A DNA stretch of 64,000 nt from Aricia agestis (Eukaryota > Arthropoda > Insecta > Lepidoptera > Lycaenidae), in the NCBI RefSeq assembly GCF_905147365.1, contig NC_056418.1, forward strand, positions 3,781,262-3,845,261, written 5' to 3'. The notes below the pieces were generated by a model, which was given only the letters and a program-made list of their open reading frames with translations, was not told the DNA's origin and did no database searches. Of the stretch, positions 63,340 to 64,000 are shown piece by piece (the first letter of the stretch is position 1; each line of letters begins with the position of its first letter). The translations under genes and the position numbers were made by a program.

Positions 63340-64000
63340 CACATTTTGTAGACTCGTGGGCAAATTTTTTGACACAGTTACTCTTCCTTAGTTTTTATTA
63401 TTCGTAGTAGCCACCATAGGTTTACGTAACACATTAAGTAATATACGCTATGTTATTGGCTTTTTAAAATTATAATTTTATGTCAAAGGTCATAATTTTG
63501 GGTGCGAGCCAAAGCCGTAAAGTAACATCGATGGTGGAGGGAATTGCTTTTTTAAATTCAATAAACTCGTAATGTTTAGTGAAATATTGGAACAATCCGA
63601 CTAAAAACCTGGACGTTTTGGTCGATGGCCGTTTCGCGCGTTGATTTCGGCCTCACGGGAATGTCGGAATAAAATATAGCCTATGGCATTCCAACCCGTG
63701 GTACACCGGTGCTGAACGTTGAAATATTTTTGAATAATGAACTATTTTATTAATAATAAAAACAGAATATTTTAGATCCGTCATTTTAAAGAACTAACTG
63801 CAGCACTCAGAGTGGAATATTAATTACTTAAATGTAATTAATTCAAAATTTTGACATAAGCAATAATGACCTAAGCAATATCTGTCAAACTCTTCATTTA
63901 ATTGAAGTTTAATCATAACTTAATGTCTCTGAGTACGGCGGTAAAAGTGTGTTTTGAGCGTGGTCAAAACTAGAACGCTGTCGATGAGAGGGGGAACTAC
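63340..64000. other. No gene; possible repeat trace near 63600-63710
   Basis: ATAGCCTATGGCATTCC at 63677 resembles part of E2-type repeats. Nothing else was recognised before the window ends. Confidence 0.35.

Overview
This window looks like nuclear DNA of a moth or butterfly (Lepidoptera). It is AT-rich and has no long open reading frame on either strand. It is densely packed with repeat families I recognise as typical of lepidopteran genomes: short SINEs, short Helitron-like elements carrying a (CTGT)n stretch and ending in CTAG|T, many MITE and foldback elements, and 3' ends of LINEs. I see no bacterial operon, CRISPR array, rRNA gene or intact tRNA gene. Family letters below (A, B, D, F and so on) are my own labels for repeats that recur inside the window; family assignment rests on pattern recognition, not a database search.

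Layout. 0-8 kb: four copies of SINE family A, a perfect 3 x 22 bp tandem repeat, two kinds of MITE flanked by TTAA (J1, K1) and several foldbacks. 8-13 kb: further MITEs (K2 and others), a Helitron-like copy abutting a 3'-terminal LINE fragment with a decayed reverse transcriptase, then three hairpins in a row. 13-22 kb: Helitron-like B and F copies with a TA microsatellite, a MITE with an internal tandem array, minisatellites, an RTE-like LINE remnant and a three-layer nest (F, then a 526 bp MITE, then a LINE 3' fragment). 22-31 kb: a short exon-like sequence at 22469, two copies of a tRNA-derived SINE, a PIF/Harbinger-like element with long terminal inverted repeats, a MITE nested in a B element and a CpG-rich MITE. 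31-39 kb: more SINE, Helitron-like and MITE copies, a second TA-microsatellite F copy and a solo LTR. 39-47 kb: a hAT-like element with an 8 bp target duplication nested inside another MITE, foldbacks and a second copy of the reverse-transcriptase fragment. 47-64 kb: tandem Helitron-like copies, G repeats, unexplained local duplications, a hAT-like MITE and a last SINE A copy.

Genes. The only host coding candidate is a 79 bp ATG-initiated stretch followed by a GTATGT splice donor at 22469-22547; I cannot name the gene and found no partner exon. The recognisable protein-coding remnants are LINE fragments. The window is best read as intergenic or intronic DNA built by successive transposon insertions. 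The most unusual features are the nesting order readable from target duplications, the repeated occurrence of near-loopless inverted duplications (several inside known repeats), and the shared 3' architecture of at least five unrelated short element families. I found no convincing evidence of a previously undescribed functional system.
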